Shown one piece after another: positions 14,325 to 20,926 of a stretch of DNA of 36,217 nt (within the stretch, counting starts at the first letter, position 1; the number at the start of each line of letters is the position of its first letter). The notes beneath the pieces are model-generated. The model was given only the letters and a program-made list of their open reading frames with translations. It made no database searches and was not told the DNA's origin. The translations under genes and the position numbers were made by a program. This stretch comes from a virus: the IMG/VR virus record IMGVR_UViG_3300035659_000062, positions 1-36,217 of that record. One strand, written 5' to 3'.

Positions 14325-14777
14325 ATGACATCAGATCTGCAGCGTCGACGAACTTCCGAAGCAAATACGACGCACGGAGAGAGTCAAAGCGTCGAGTATC
14401 GCGCCTGGGCTTCTATGAAGGCTCGCTGTAGCAATCTCAACCATCCGCAGTACAAGAATTATGGTGGGCGTGGCATCAAGGTCTGCAAGCGTTGGCACGA
14501 CAGCTTCGAGAATTTCCTTGCTGACGTTGGGTACCGCCCATCACCAAAGCACAGTCTCGAACGCATGAAGAATGGCAAGGGCTACAAGCCCGGCAACGTC
14601 ACGTGGTCGACCAACAAGAAACAAAGCAGGAACAAACGCACGAATCGCTTCTACACGTTTCAAGGCAAGAAGCTCTGCCTTACGGATTGGGCAAAGAAGT
14701 TCAGCCTCAAAGAACCAACTCTCAGACACCGTCTCGATGTTGGCTGGTCGTTGGAAAGAGCCCTTACCACACCGTGA
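14325..14777 (+). CDS. HNH homing-type endonuclease
   Basis: A complete 150-residue HNH protein of the phage type. It has YRAWASMKARC and YKNYGGRGIKVCKRW at residues 30-60, HSLERMKNGKGYKPGNVTW (the HNH core with the N-containing turn) near 85-105, and a C-terminal helix-turn-helix (LTDWAKKFSLKEPTLRHRLD, GWSLERALTTP). Such enzymes nick DNA and spread into intergenic or coding sites of related phages. A 44-codon frame from 14297 (MKFVIHTST) that it interrupts may be the remains of the gene it entered. It is a full-length relative of the remnant at 4276. Confidence 0.85.
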   Translation: MTSDLQRRRTSEANTTHGESQSVEYRAWASMKARCSNLNHPQYKNYGGRGIKVCKRWHDSFENFLADVGYRPSPKHSLERMKNGKGYKPGNVTWSTNKKQSRNKRTNRFYTFQGKKLCLTDWAKKFSLKEPTLRHRLDVGWSLERALTTP

Positions 14778-14836
14778 AACTCAAACTAATAATCCGCGAT
14801 CGCAACAAGCGCCTCAGGCGCAGAGGAGAGAAGCAG

Positions 14837-15469
14837 ATGTCGATTAAGACGATGACGACCGAACAACTCCGTGGTGACCTCGACGCGCTGGCCCGAACGT
14901 GGCCCGGAGGGATCCCGCCGGAGCAGACGGACCGCGTGAACGCGCTCAAGGGTGAGCTGAAGCGCCGCGGCGAGGACGCGGCGCAGCGCACCCCGCGCGA
15001 GGAGACCAGATCGAAGAACCTGCTCGATATGACGGATGACCAGCTCGCCGCGGAGTTGCGCGTGCTGTCGGACCGCATCGGGAAAGACGGCAAGGATGAG
15101 GAGGCGCAGGAGCGCTTCGCGAACGTCCGCTACGAGATGCGCAAGCGTGCCAGGAAGGCGGAGTCCGACACGCCTCCGACGCGTGCTCCGCTCCCACCAC
15201 GCGCCATGGAGATCCCAGACGAGGTCGTCACGCCAGTGCAGGAGACGCGAGCGGTCGGCGGTCCGACGTCGAGCGAGCCGACGCCGAGCGTCATGTCACC
15301 GAGGAGCTACACCGCGGGCACCGCGGGAAGCGGAGTCATCCTCAAGTACACGATGCAGACCGGAGACTCGATCGTCCAAGTCGCATCCTCGTGGTCGATC
15401 GACGAGGCCGAGGCATTCATCACGATGGTCAAGGAAGCCATCGCGAAGGCGAAGGCTTTCGTCAAGTGA
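14837..15469 (+). CDS. hypothetical protein, 210 aa
   Basis: ATG 14837 has AGAGGAGAG 6 nt upstream; the frame is open further upstream but that part overlaps the HNH gene. Residues 1-55 and 60-110 contain two similar helical units: MTTEQLRGDLDALARTW and MTDDQLAAELRVLSDRI, each followed by an Arg/Lys-rich helix (NALKGELKRRGED, VRYEMRKRARKAE). A Pro/Thr linker (110-165) leads to a C-terminal strand-helix domain (ILKYTMQTGDSIVQVASSW, IDEAEAFITMVKEAIAKAKA). The internal repeat is visible by eye; no function assigned. Confidence 0.75.
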   Translation: MSIKTMTTEQLRGDLDALARTWPGGIPPEQTDRVNALKGELKRRGEDAAQRTPREETRSKNLLDMTDDQLAAELRVLSDRIGKDGKDEEAQERFANVRYEMRKRARKAESDTPPTRAPLPPRAMEIPDEVVTPVQETRAVGGPTSSEPTPSVMSPRSYTAGTAGSGVILKYTMQTGDSIVQVASSWSIDEAEAFITMVKEAIAKAKAFVK

Positions 15470-16143
15470 CCGACGAGTGGCACGAGGATCCGTTCAAGAA
15501 GTTGGATGAGATGCCTGCCGACTCCGATTTCCACCGCGTGGCTAGAGAAGCGTACGAGGCGAAGATCGCAGAGGCACCAACACGGAAAGCACTCATGGAC
15601 CTGATCCTCCCTTCACCAGAACAGAAGATCCAGCGCACGCTCGCGAACATCCACGCACTCGCCAAGCACCTGCTCGTGGTGCACGAGGTCGACGCGATGC
15701 GGCTGTTCGTGGGCGTGCAGCCGCTCGGCAACGGATGGCGCGTGCAGGTGAGCTACTCCGACTTCAACATGGAGGTGAAGACGGACAAGCTCGACGATGC
15801 ACTCGATGACATGCTGCGGAAGCTGATGAACCATGTGTCGCGTCGACTCGAAGAGGGCACGCGCATCGTCTCGGCACTCGGGCCTCACCCGTCGAACAGG
15901 GCCACCGAGCAGGCGATCCACGACGCGGTGTGCACCGTGCGCCTCGTTGGTGCCGTCAAGATCGTGGATGGCACAGAGCCCGGCATCGTGAACGTGATCG
16001 TGACACCGGAGCGAATCACCACGCTCGACGAACGCGATGAGATGTGCGTGAGGATCGGCGCGGTGCTAGAACGAGTACGCGCTGTGCCGATCAGGTTCAA
16101 GGTCGAGATCAACGGCTTCGTGTGGCCTCGACTACGATCGTGA
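15466..16143 (+). CDS. hypothetical protein, 225 aa
   Basis: GTG 15466 overlaps the previous stop. Acidic N-terminus (TDEWHEDPFKKLDEMPADSD), helices through residue 75, then strands (RLFVGVQPLGNGWRVQVSYS) and another helical block; the C-terminus is strand-rich (VKIVDGTEPGIVNVIVTPER, RFKVEINGFVWP). No motif recognised. Confidence 0.75.
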   Translation: MTDEWHEDPFKKLDEMPADSDFHRVAREAYEAKIAEAPTRKALMDLILPSPEQKIQRTLANIHALAKHLLVVHEVDAMRLFVGVQPLGNGWRVQVSYSDFNMEVKTDKLDDALDDMLRKLMNHVSRRLEEGTRIVSALGPHPSNRATEQAIHDAVCTVRLVGAVKIVDGTEPGIVNVIVTPERITTLDERDEMCVRIGAVLERVRAVPIRFKVEINGFVWPRLRS

Positions 16144-16147
16144 GGCC

Positions 16148-16360
16148 ATGCTGTTTGGCATGAAGCCGCGACCACCACACGTCACGTTCAAGATCCGCGG
16201 CTGCTTCACGTTCGATCAACTCACTGACATCGTGCTCGTGCTGCCGTTTGGTGGCAGCGAACCGACCATGGAGAGATTGAATGTCATCACCGCGTTCGAT
16301 CGGAGAGGCTCGTCTGATTCGAGCTGGTGCACCGAGGTCGACGCGATCGTGATGACCTAG
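16148..16360 (+). CDS. hypothetical protein, 70 aa, last gene of the + arm
   Basis: Starts 4 nt after the previous stop. Strand-rich start (PPHVTFKIRGCFTFDQLTDI VLVLP region). Its TAG stop shares the bases CTAG (16357-16360) with the stop of the converging gene on the other strand. Not recognised. Confidence 0.6.
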   Translation: MLFGMKPRPPHVTFKIRGCFTFDQLTDIVLVLPFGGSEPTMERLNVITAFDRRGSSDSSWCTEVDAIVMT

Positions 16361-17229
16361 CGTTCGTTAACGGAGGCGAGGAGCGGCTGCAGCTTCTCCT
16401 GCTTCTCCTGCTTCTCATGCTCGACCAGCTCGTCCAGGAACGAACCCTCCATCAGGGCTCGCTCGGTGACCGCCACGAGCGCGTCATCCGCCCGGCCTGG
16501 GTCGATCTCCTCGGCCTCTGGGTCCACTCCCATCTTCTTCATCGCGCCGTTGATGAACGCCTTGAAGCTGACGTCGACCGCGCCCTTGTGCTTGTGCTGG
16601 ACCACGCCATGGACGTTGACATCGACGCGCTGCTTGTCGAGCCCGTAGATCTCGTCCTCGCGGCGGCTGTTCTCGCGAAACTCCTGCAGCCAGTCGCGCG
16701 CGGCGAGCCGCGTCCCGAGGTCGTCCTTGCCATCCTCGGCCAGCTCGATCGCCTTGCCGATCATCTTGGTGGCGAGCTGCTCGGCCTTGTCGGTGAGCCG
16801 CACGGTCTGCATGGTGCGGCGCTGACGCGACGCCTTGAAGCGCGAGACATTCTCCTCGTAGAGGCGCTTCTCGAACCGCTCGTCCTCCAACCACCTGGCG
16901 ACGGTGTGACGGTCGCGAGTCAGCTCCATCGCGATCTGGTGCTGCGGGATGCCCTGGAGCACCATCTGGAACGCGGCCTCACGCTCAGGGTTCCACCACG
17001 GGTCCTGTGGTGGAGGTTGTTCCCCGTCCTGCAGTGGTTGTGGTGGCGACTCCATCGGAGGCGGAGGCGTCGCGGCGAGCTGCGCGTCCATCACTCGCAT
17101 GCCCTTCTTTGGCTTGGTCGGCAGCCTGAACTTGGCCTTCGGCGGCGTGACGTCCTTCGACAGCTTCGCCCGACTCGGGCGCGAGCCTTGTCGTGGCGCG
17201 GTGGTGCGGTCGCCCTTGGCGACGCTCAT
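16357..17229 (-). CDS. terminase-small-subunit-like HTH protein
   Basis: A 290-residue protein starting at ATG 17229 (overlapping the previous stop); an upstream extension is a shadow. Residues 1-75 are basic and Pro-rich, probably disordered. Residues 82-115 (AAFQMVLQGIPQHQIAMELT, RDRHTVARWLED) form a helix-turn-helix of the kind found in small terminase subunits and phBC6A51-type homeodomains. Then come long helices (TDKAEQLATKMIGKAIELAE) and a helical acidic end with a Lys/Glu/Gln repeat (EHEKQEKQEKLQ). A small terminase would bind packaging-site DNA and recruit the large subunit. Being on the opposite strand about 3 kb from terL is unusual, so a regulatory role remains possible. Confidence 0.6.
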   Translation of the reverse strand: MSVAKGDRTTAPRQGSRPSRAKLSKDVTPPKAKFRLPTKPKKGMRVMDAQLAATPPPPMESPPQPLQDGEQPPPQDPWWNPEREAAFQMVLQGIPQHQIAMELTRDRHTVARWLEDERFEKRLYEENVSRFKASRQRRTMQTVRLTDKAEQLATKMIGKAIELAEDGKDDLGTRLAARDWLQEFRENSRREDEIYGLDKQRVDVNVHGVVQHKHKGAVDVSFKAFINGAMKKMGVDPEAEEIDPGRADDALVAVTERALMEGSFLDELVEHEKQEKQEKLQPLLASVNER

Positions 17230-17429
17230 GGCTTCACCGGCGGACCGAGCAACGTTCGAGTGTCGCGTCGTGCCGGTGAGGGCAGCCCGAGGTCGGGCTC
17301 GATCTCGGTCGCCGGCTCCAGCATCAGGAGCCACCCGCTGTTGCTCTGCTTCTTCGCGAGCGCCACGGCGCGCTCGTGGTTGTGCTTGTGCATGATGACG
17401 CCGGTCGGCATCTTTACGAAGCTGCTCAC
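17226..17429 (-). CDS. hypothetical protein, 67 aa
   Basis: GTG 17429 overlaps the previous stop (GTGA) and its own TGA overlaps the next ATG. N-terminal strand-helix (FVKMPTGVIMHKHNHERAVA), WLLMLEPATEI, then a Pro/Arg-rich tail. Coupling on both sides supports it. Unknown. Confidence 0.6.
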   Translation of the reverse strand: MSSFVKMPTGVIMHKHNHERAVALAKKQSNSGWLLMLEPATEIEPDLGLPSPARRDTRTLLGPPVKP

Positions 17430-17686
17430 GCTGCCCTCCGGGCGTCTTGAATGGCCGTCACGATCTGATCTCGATAGCGCTCAGGAAGCTGTAGGACGCG
17501 CCTACGCAGCTCGGCGACCGCGTAGTCGTGGTTCATCAGCTGGCGCCAGTACAGCTCCGTGGTGCGCGAGATGCCGAGCCTCGCGGCCACGTAGGAGGGC
17601 GGCATGCCGTTGGCCACGAGCCACTTCGCCTTGGCGAAGAGGTCGGGCTTCACGACCGGCTTCCTGCGGCGTCTGCGCCTGCTCAC
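17426..17686 (-). CDS. small HTH DNA-binding protein, 86 aa
   Basis: GTG 17686. The N-terminus is a run of arginines (SRRRRRRKPVVKP). A helix-turn-helix follows (AKAKWLVANGMPPSYVAARL, GISRTTELYWRQL), like small terminase or Xre-type readers, then a C-terminal helix. A -10-like TAGACT lies 7 nt upstream and there is no ribosome-binding site, so translation may be leaderless. It heads the three-gene unit with the terminase-small-like gene. Confidence 0.65.
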   Translation of the reverse strand: MSRRRRRRKPVVKPDLFAKAKWLVANGMPPSYVAARLGISRTTELYWRQLMNHDYAVAELRRRVLQLPERYRDQIVTAIQDARRAA

Positions 17687-17692
17687 GTGTCC

Positions 17693-17721
17693 AGTCTAGC
17701 GTGACAAGATGGCGCATACAA
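17693..17721 (-). promoter_or_regulatory. candidate promoter before the small HTH gene
   Basis: On the - strand TTGTAT (17721-17716), a 17-bp spacer and TAGACT (17698-17693). Transcription would start at or next to the GTG at 17686. The matches are modest (3/6 and 4/6). Confidence 0.35.
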
Positions 17722-17739
17722 TCCCTGCCTGGAGCGTCG

Positions 17740-17751
17740 ACAGGCGCCTGT
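17740..17751 (-). terminator. palindrome in the 17687-17808 gap
   Basis: ACAGGCGCCTGT is a perfect 12-bp palindrome in the longest gap between genes of the left part of the - arm. On RNA it could only form a short hairpin and lacks a U-tract on the - strand, so an operator is as likely as a terminator. Confidence 0.25.
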
Positions 17752-17808
17752 TTCTGAGCATGTAGGTGGGTCGCGCGGATGCACCCTCGGCGCACCTCAG
17801 GCGTCCAG

Positions 17809-18087
17809 CTATCGCTGCCCGTTGGTCAGGAAGTCGATGTCGCACTTCAGCTGCGTCTTCTTGCAGGCCGTCCACGCGATGCGCCTGATCGCGTCCGCGT
17901 TGGCGCCCTCGTTGCCGAGCGCCAGGCCCATGTCGCGGTGGTCGACGAACACCGTGAACACCACGCGCTTCGGCATGACGTCGCAATCGACACGCACGCA
18001 GTCCTCGTGCTCCACGATCGCCCGAACGTTCGACTCCACGATGCCGCGGAGGAACTCCACCTGCTGGTCTGCTGGTTTCTGCTTCAT
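17809..18087 (-). CDS. KhpA-like KH-domain RNA-binding protein, 92 aa
   Basis: ATG 18087 overlaps the previous stop. The sequence follows the KhpA/YlqC (UPF0109) pattern across its length: an N-terminal helix (EFLRGIVESNVRAIVEHEDC), strands VRVDC and VVFTVFVDHRDMG, the KH GxxG loop G-N-E-G (58-61) and a helix ANADAIRRIAWTACKK, ending in a last strand. KhpA is a single-KH protein of about 75-80 residues that binds structured RNA in bacteria. A phage-encoded version may modulate host or phage mRNAs. Family call is by eye. Confidence 0.65.
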   Translation of the reverse strand: MKQKPADQQVEFLRGIVESNVRAIVEHEDCVRVDCDVMPKRVVFTVFVDHRDMGLALGNEGANADAIRRIAWTACKKTQLKCDIDFLTNGQR

Positions 18088-18557
18088 GCTGGCTCCTTGA
18101 ACGCGTGTCGCTCGACGTCATCGATCCAGAACCCACGCACGTAGAGGTCATGCCTCCGCGTCCACTCTTCCCACAACACGTCTAGCTTTCGCTGCAGGTC
18201 GTCGAGCGGTGCTCGCTGCCGCTTGGTCTTGTCGGGGAAGACCTTGTCCCGCCACGTCTCCATCATCGCCTCGCCAAACTCCTCGTTCTCCGCGCGATCG
18301 CACGCGTTCTCGGCATCGAGTTGGTTGGGCATCGCCATCATCTCGTTGCGGAGGTAGCCGGTCTGGAACGTGTCGCCGTCGGTCCAGCCGACATCGGTAC
18401 GCCCGCACTTGATCGCCTCCTCACGCGTATCGAACACGTCAGTGAACGTGGCGTGCTCCGGCTCATCGAGGCCGGTGCCGCAGACCCACCCGTCCACGAA
18501 CAGCGCACGCTTCTTGACCTTGCGCGGGTATGGAGCCTTCTTCCGCTTGCGTTTCAT
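18084..18557 (-). CDS. hypothetical protein, 157 aa
   Basis: ATG 18557 overlaps the previous stop. Very basic start (MKRKRKKAPYPRKVKKRALF), then an acidic, aromatic body (WVCGTGLDEPEHATFTDVFD, TREEAIKCGRTDVGWTDGD) and helices rich in Glu and Arg near the end (LDVLWEEWTRRHDLYVRGFW). No motif recognised. Confidence 0.7.
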   Translation of the reverse strand: MKRKRKKAPYPRKVKKRALFVDGWVCGTGLDEPEHATFTDVFDTREEAIKCGRTDVGWTDGDTFQTGYLRNEMMAMPNQLDAENACDRAENEEFGEAMMETWRDKVFPDKTKRQRAPLDDLQRKLDVLWEEWTRRHDLYVRGFWIDDVERHAFKEPA

Positions 18558-18835
18558 TTCGACCGCCTGCGGAGGTCCAGCTCACAGGCGAGGGCATGAC
18601 CGTGCGGGAAACCGTCAGGCAGCACGACCTCGACCTCCTGGTCGATCCCGATGATGCGCGACTCGCGATCCACCATCACCGTCACGCGCCACAGCTTCGC
18701 GTCGGACTTCAGCTCCCCGGTAGAGACGCGTACCTCCGAGGGCCGCAGGGCATGGACGAAGGCGCGAGCGACGTCGTCCCATGGCTGTCCGTTGAGGAAC
18801 GTCAGGACCTCGATGCTCAGGTACCCGAGTCTCAT
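18554..18835 (-). CDS. hypothetical protein, 93 aa
   Basis: ATG 18835 overlaps the previous stop. Strand-rich second half (LWRVTVMVDRESRIIGIDQE, VEVVLPDGF) with an amphipathic helix before it. Function unknown. Confidence 0.65.
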   Translation of the reverse strand: MRLGYLSIEVLTFLNGQPWDDVARAFVHALRPSEVRVSTGELKSDAKLWRVTVMVDRESRIIGIDQEVEVVLPDGFPHGHALACELDLRRRSK

Positions 18836-19233
18836 CTCACACCTCCAGTGCCTTCCATCCCGTGCTTCTTGAACAGGGCGCGCTCGCGGTCGACCGCCTC
18901 GTCGCGACCCTGCCGTCGCCAGTGGTCGTCCTGACGCTTCTCCAGGCGCTCGCGCTCACGCTCGTTGTAGTCGCTGTTGCCCTTCACGATGGTTATGGGC
19001 GGCGGGATGCCGTTGATCTCGCGCGGCGTCATCTCGAACGTGCACGGCTCACCAGCCTTGCACTCAGGCTTGCCATCCTGGTCGAGGTGTCCGCCGTCCT
19101 CGGTGAGCATCCTGCCGCACCCACGGTCTTCACCGAGCGCCGGGTACCCGGTGTCCGTGTCCACGTAGACGAAACGCGTCTCGAAGTTGCCGCAGTTCGA
19201 GCAGTCAAAATCTATATAGCGTAGTTGCTTCAT
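18832..19233 (-). CDS. FmdB-like zinc-ribbon protein, 133 aa
   Basis: ATG 19233 overlaps the previous stop. The N-terminal zinc ribbon is MKQLRYIDFDCSNCGNFETR with a second Cys group further on (GCGRM, then ECKAGEPC). The layout strand-CxxC-strand resembles FmdB-type putative regulators. The C-terminal half is a charged helix (NERERERLEKRQDDHWRRQG). Likely nucleic-acid or protein binding. Confidence 0.65.
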   Translation of the reverse strand: MKQLRYIDFDCSNCGNFETRFVYVDTDTGYPALGEDRGCGRMLTEDGGHLDQDGKPECKAGEPCTFEMTPREINGIPPPITIVKGNSDYNERERERLEKRQDDHWRRQGRDEAVDRERALFKKHGMEGTGGVR

Positions 19234-19463
19234 CGCGTTGCCTCCTTCACACAGTCACCACAGCGGACCTTCTCGACGTCGACGGCCTCGCCACAGTCCC
19301 TGCAGTTGAACTTGCCGTGGGTAGAGACGATCGCCTCCGTGACCTTGGCCTGCACCAAGGTCGACAGCTCGACGAGACTCATGATGGAACCAGGCACGAG
19401 ATGGTCACGCACGAACTCGTGCACGTCATCCGCGACCTGCTTTGCTGCTTCGGTGGGGTTCAT
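19230..19463 (-). CDS. small zinc-ribbon protein, 77 aa
   Basis: ATG 19463 (overlapping the previous stop) is used; the longer frame to 19586 is a shadow. Helical first half (NPTEAAKQVADDVHEFVRDH), then one Cys4 ribbon near the end: CRDCGEAVDVEKVRCGDC. Function unknown. Confidence 0.7.
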   Translation of the reverse strand: MNPTEAAKQVADDVHEFVRDHLVPGSIMSLVELSTLVQAKVTEAIVSTHGKFNCRDCGEAVDVEKVRCGDCVKEATR

Positions 19464-20059
19464 AGCTTCTTCAACTCCTCGGCGATCGCCTCGAACCTGT
19501 TCATGGGTCGTGCTGGCTCGGTTGTCTTCAATGGTCGTTGTGTTGGCGTGATGTAGCACGGACACTCGCAACCCCAGATGGCACATGCATGGTCGCGATC
19601 GCGACCATGCATGTTCGATGGGTGACCGCAGTCGCGAGCGGCACAGCGAAAGTCGTTCTCTGCTGCGAGTCTGAGCGCCTGCTCTCGCGTCATCGGTATC
19701 CCGGCGAGCGCTGCAGCACGATCGAGATCAGTTCCGGTCGCTGTGGACATGTCGAGCTTGTTGAGCAGATCGGCCGGCATCCCATAGATTGCTGCCGCGG
19801 CCTGCTGGGTCTGGTCGATGAACTTCTGGTAGCCCATCAGACCTTGCTGCCGCAGTATCCGCTCGCGGAGCTGCTTCGAAAGATCGAAGAGTCGTCGACC
19901 AACTTCCTCATACGGCGTCCGCACGTCGACGATGGTGGACAGGTACTCGCCGCTGAACCGCATCCGCACGGTGTAGCCGGCCAGACCGGACGCGACCTCG
20001 ATCTCGTCGACGCCGAGCAGGTCGGCCATCTTCTGTCGAGCGGTGGCATCCATCTTCAT
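19460..20059 (-). CDS. uncharacterised protein, paralogue of the 20259 gene, 199 aa
   Basis: ATG 20059 overlaps the previous stop. The N-terminal 50 residues (KMADLLGVDEIEVASGLAGY, TVRMRFSGEYLSTIVD) resemble those of the protein at 20259-20705, and both end in nearly the same peptide (RFEAIAEELKKL here, RFHAIMEELKGL there). A Cys/His-rich block around residues 148-178 (CAARDCGHPSNMHGRDRDHA, then CAIWGCECPC) probably binds zinc and is absent from the paralogue. Function unknown. Confidence 0.75.
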   Translation of the reverse strand: MKMDATARQKMADLLGVDEIEVASGLAGYTVRMRFSGEYLSTIVDVRTPYEEVGRRLFDLSKQLRERILRQQGLMGYQKFIDQTQQAAAAIYGMPADLLNKLDMSTATGTDLDRAAALAGIPMTREQALRLAAENDFRCAARDCGHPSNMHGRDRDHACAIWGCECPCYITPTQRPLKTTEPARPMNRFEAIAEELKKL

Positions 20060-20262
20060 CGGAACTCCAGACCCTCTGCCTCGGCCCAAGCTCTGCCCGC
20101 GACCGTCGCCTCCTCAGGCGTGTCGTACGATCCTGCGCTGCTCTGCCACGGTTCCCAGAAGCCGTTGTGGTCTGGATTCCACCAGACCATGACAGCGAAC
20201 CACCCTCGCATCCCGCGCGTGATGGTGATGTGTCGCGCCTTCTGTGCGTTATCGTTGCTCAC
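20056..20262 (-). CDS. hypothetical protein, 68 aa
   Basis: GTG 20262 overlaps the previous stop; the longer frame to 20412 is inside the paralogue gene. Aromatic strands (HITITRGMRGWFAVMVWWNP, GFWEPWQSSAGSYDTPEEAT) and a terminal helix. It lies between the two paralogues. Unknown. Confidence 0.65.
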   Translation of the reverse strand: MSNDNAQKARHITITRGMRGWFAVMVWWNPDHNGFWEPWQSSAGSYDTPEEATVAGRAWAEAEGLEFR

Positions 20263-20705
20263 AGGCCCTTCAGCTCCTCCATGATCGCGTGGAATCTGCT
20301 GGGCATCGAGTTGGACACGGCGGGCTCCGGTGACGTCGCAGGAGGTGGTTGCTGGACGCGAGGCGACGTCTCGGTTCGTTGGATCAGCTGGTAGCCACCG
20401 ACGTCCTTCCACGACAGCATGCCGCCGCGTTGACGAGCCGCCTCGTCGGCCTGGAGCGCCGCGCGTGTCGCCATGTCGGCCTTACGAAGGTCCTCGCCAC
20501 GGCGGATCTTGTGGACATGAGCATCAGCGAGGAACGCGAGGTGCTTCGCGATCGTCTCCAGCCGGTTCTCGTGGAGGTCCTCATTGTCGATGGTGGTGCT
20601 GTGCCACGACTTCTCGATGCGCACGTGCACGGCCACACCCTTCGGGCCGTGCATGAGCGACACCTCGTCGACGTAGAGGATCTTGGCCAGCTTCTCCAGG
20701 CTCAT
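20259..20705 (-). CDS. uncharacterised protein, paralogue of the 19460 gene, 148 aa
   Basis: ATG 20705 overlaps the previous stop. N-terminal strands (YVDEVSLMHGPKGVAVHVRI), a helix (ENRLETIAKHLAFLADAHVH), a Pro/Ser linker (PRVQQPPPATSPEPAVSN) and the shared terminal peptide RFHAIMEELKGL. The conserved tail after a flexible linker looks like a docking helix. Function unknown. Confidence 0.75.
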   Translation of the reverse strand: MSLEKLAKILYVDEVSLMHGPKGVAVHVRIEKSWHSTTIDNEDLHENRLETIAKHLAFLADAHVHKIRRGEDLRKADMATRAALQADEAARQRGGMLSWKDVGGYQLIQRTETSPRVQQPPPATSPEPAVSNSMPSRFHAIMEELKGL

Positions 20706-20926
20706 TTCTTCCTCCGCAGCGGAACGTCGAGATCGAAGTCGTTGGTGCCATCGATCTTCGACCCTCCTCCGGCAACCTTGAGAGCGATGCCGTGCATGTC
20801 GATGACATCCTCGGCACCATCCTTGTGGAAGGCGTGCTCGTAGCCGGCCTCAGCGAGCAGCTCGCGGATCGAGGCGTAGACTTCCGGCGTGACCTCCAGG
20901 ATCGCGTACGTGCGCGTCGACATCAT
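20702..20926 (-). CDS. hypothetical protein, 74 aa
   Basis: Two adjacent ATGs (20926 and 20923); GGAGG at 20936-20932 fits the second better (8-nt spacing), while the first overlaps the upstream stop. Strand-helix-strand start (STRTYAILEVTPEVYASIRE), then HGIALKV and an acidic turn before a basic end (PLRRKK). Unknown. Confidence 0.65.
   Translation of the reverse strand: MMSTRTYAILEVTPEVYASIRELLAEAGYEHAFHKDGAEDVIDMHGIALKVAGGGSKIDGTNDFDLDVPLRRKK

Noticed and set aside
14297-14431. 44-codon frame before the HNH endonuclease (MKFVIHTST)
   Set aside because: Overlaps the HNH gene and has no clear ribosome-binding site; at best a remnant of an interrupted gene, so not listed as a gene.
16327-17757. 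Long + strand frame opposite the terminase-small-like gene
   Set aside because: Leu/Arg/Gly-rich shadow with no domain pattern; the - strand reading has an HTH and coupled starts.
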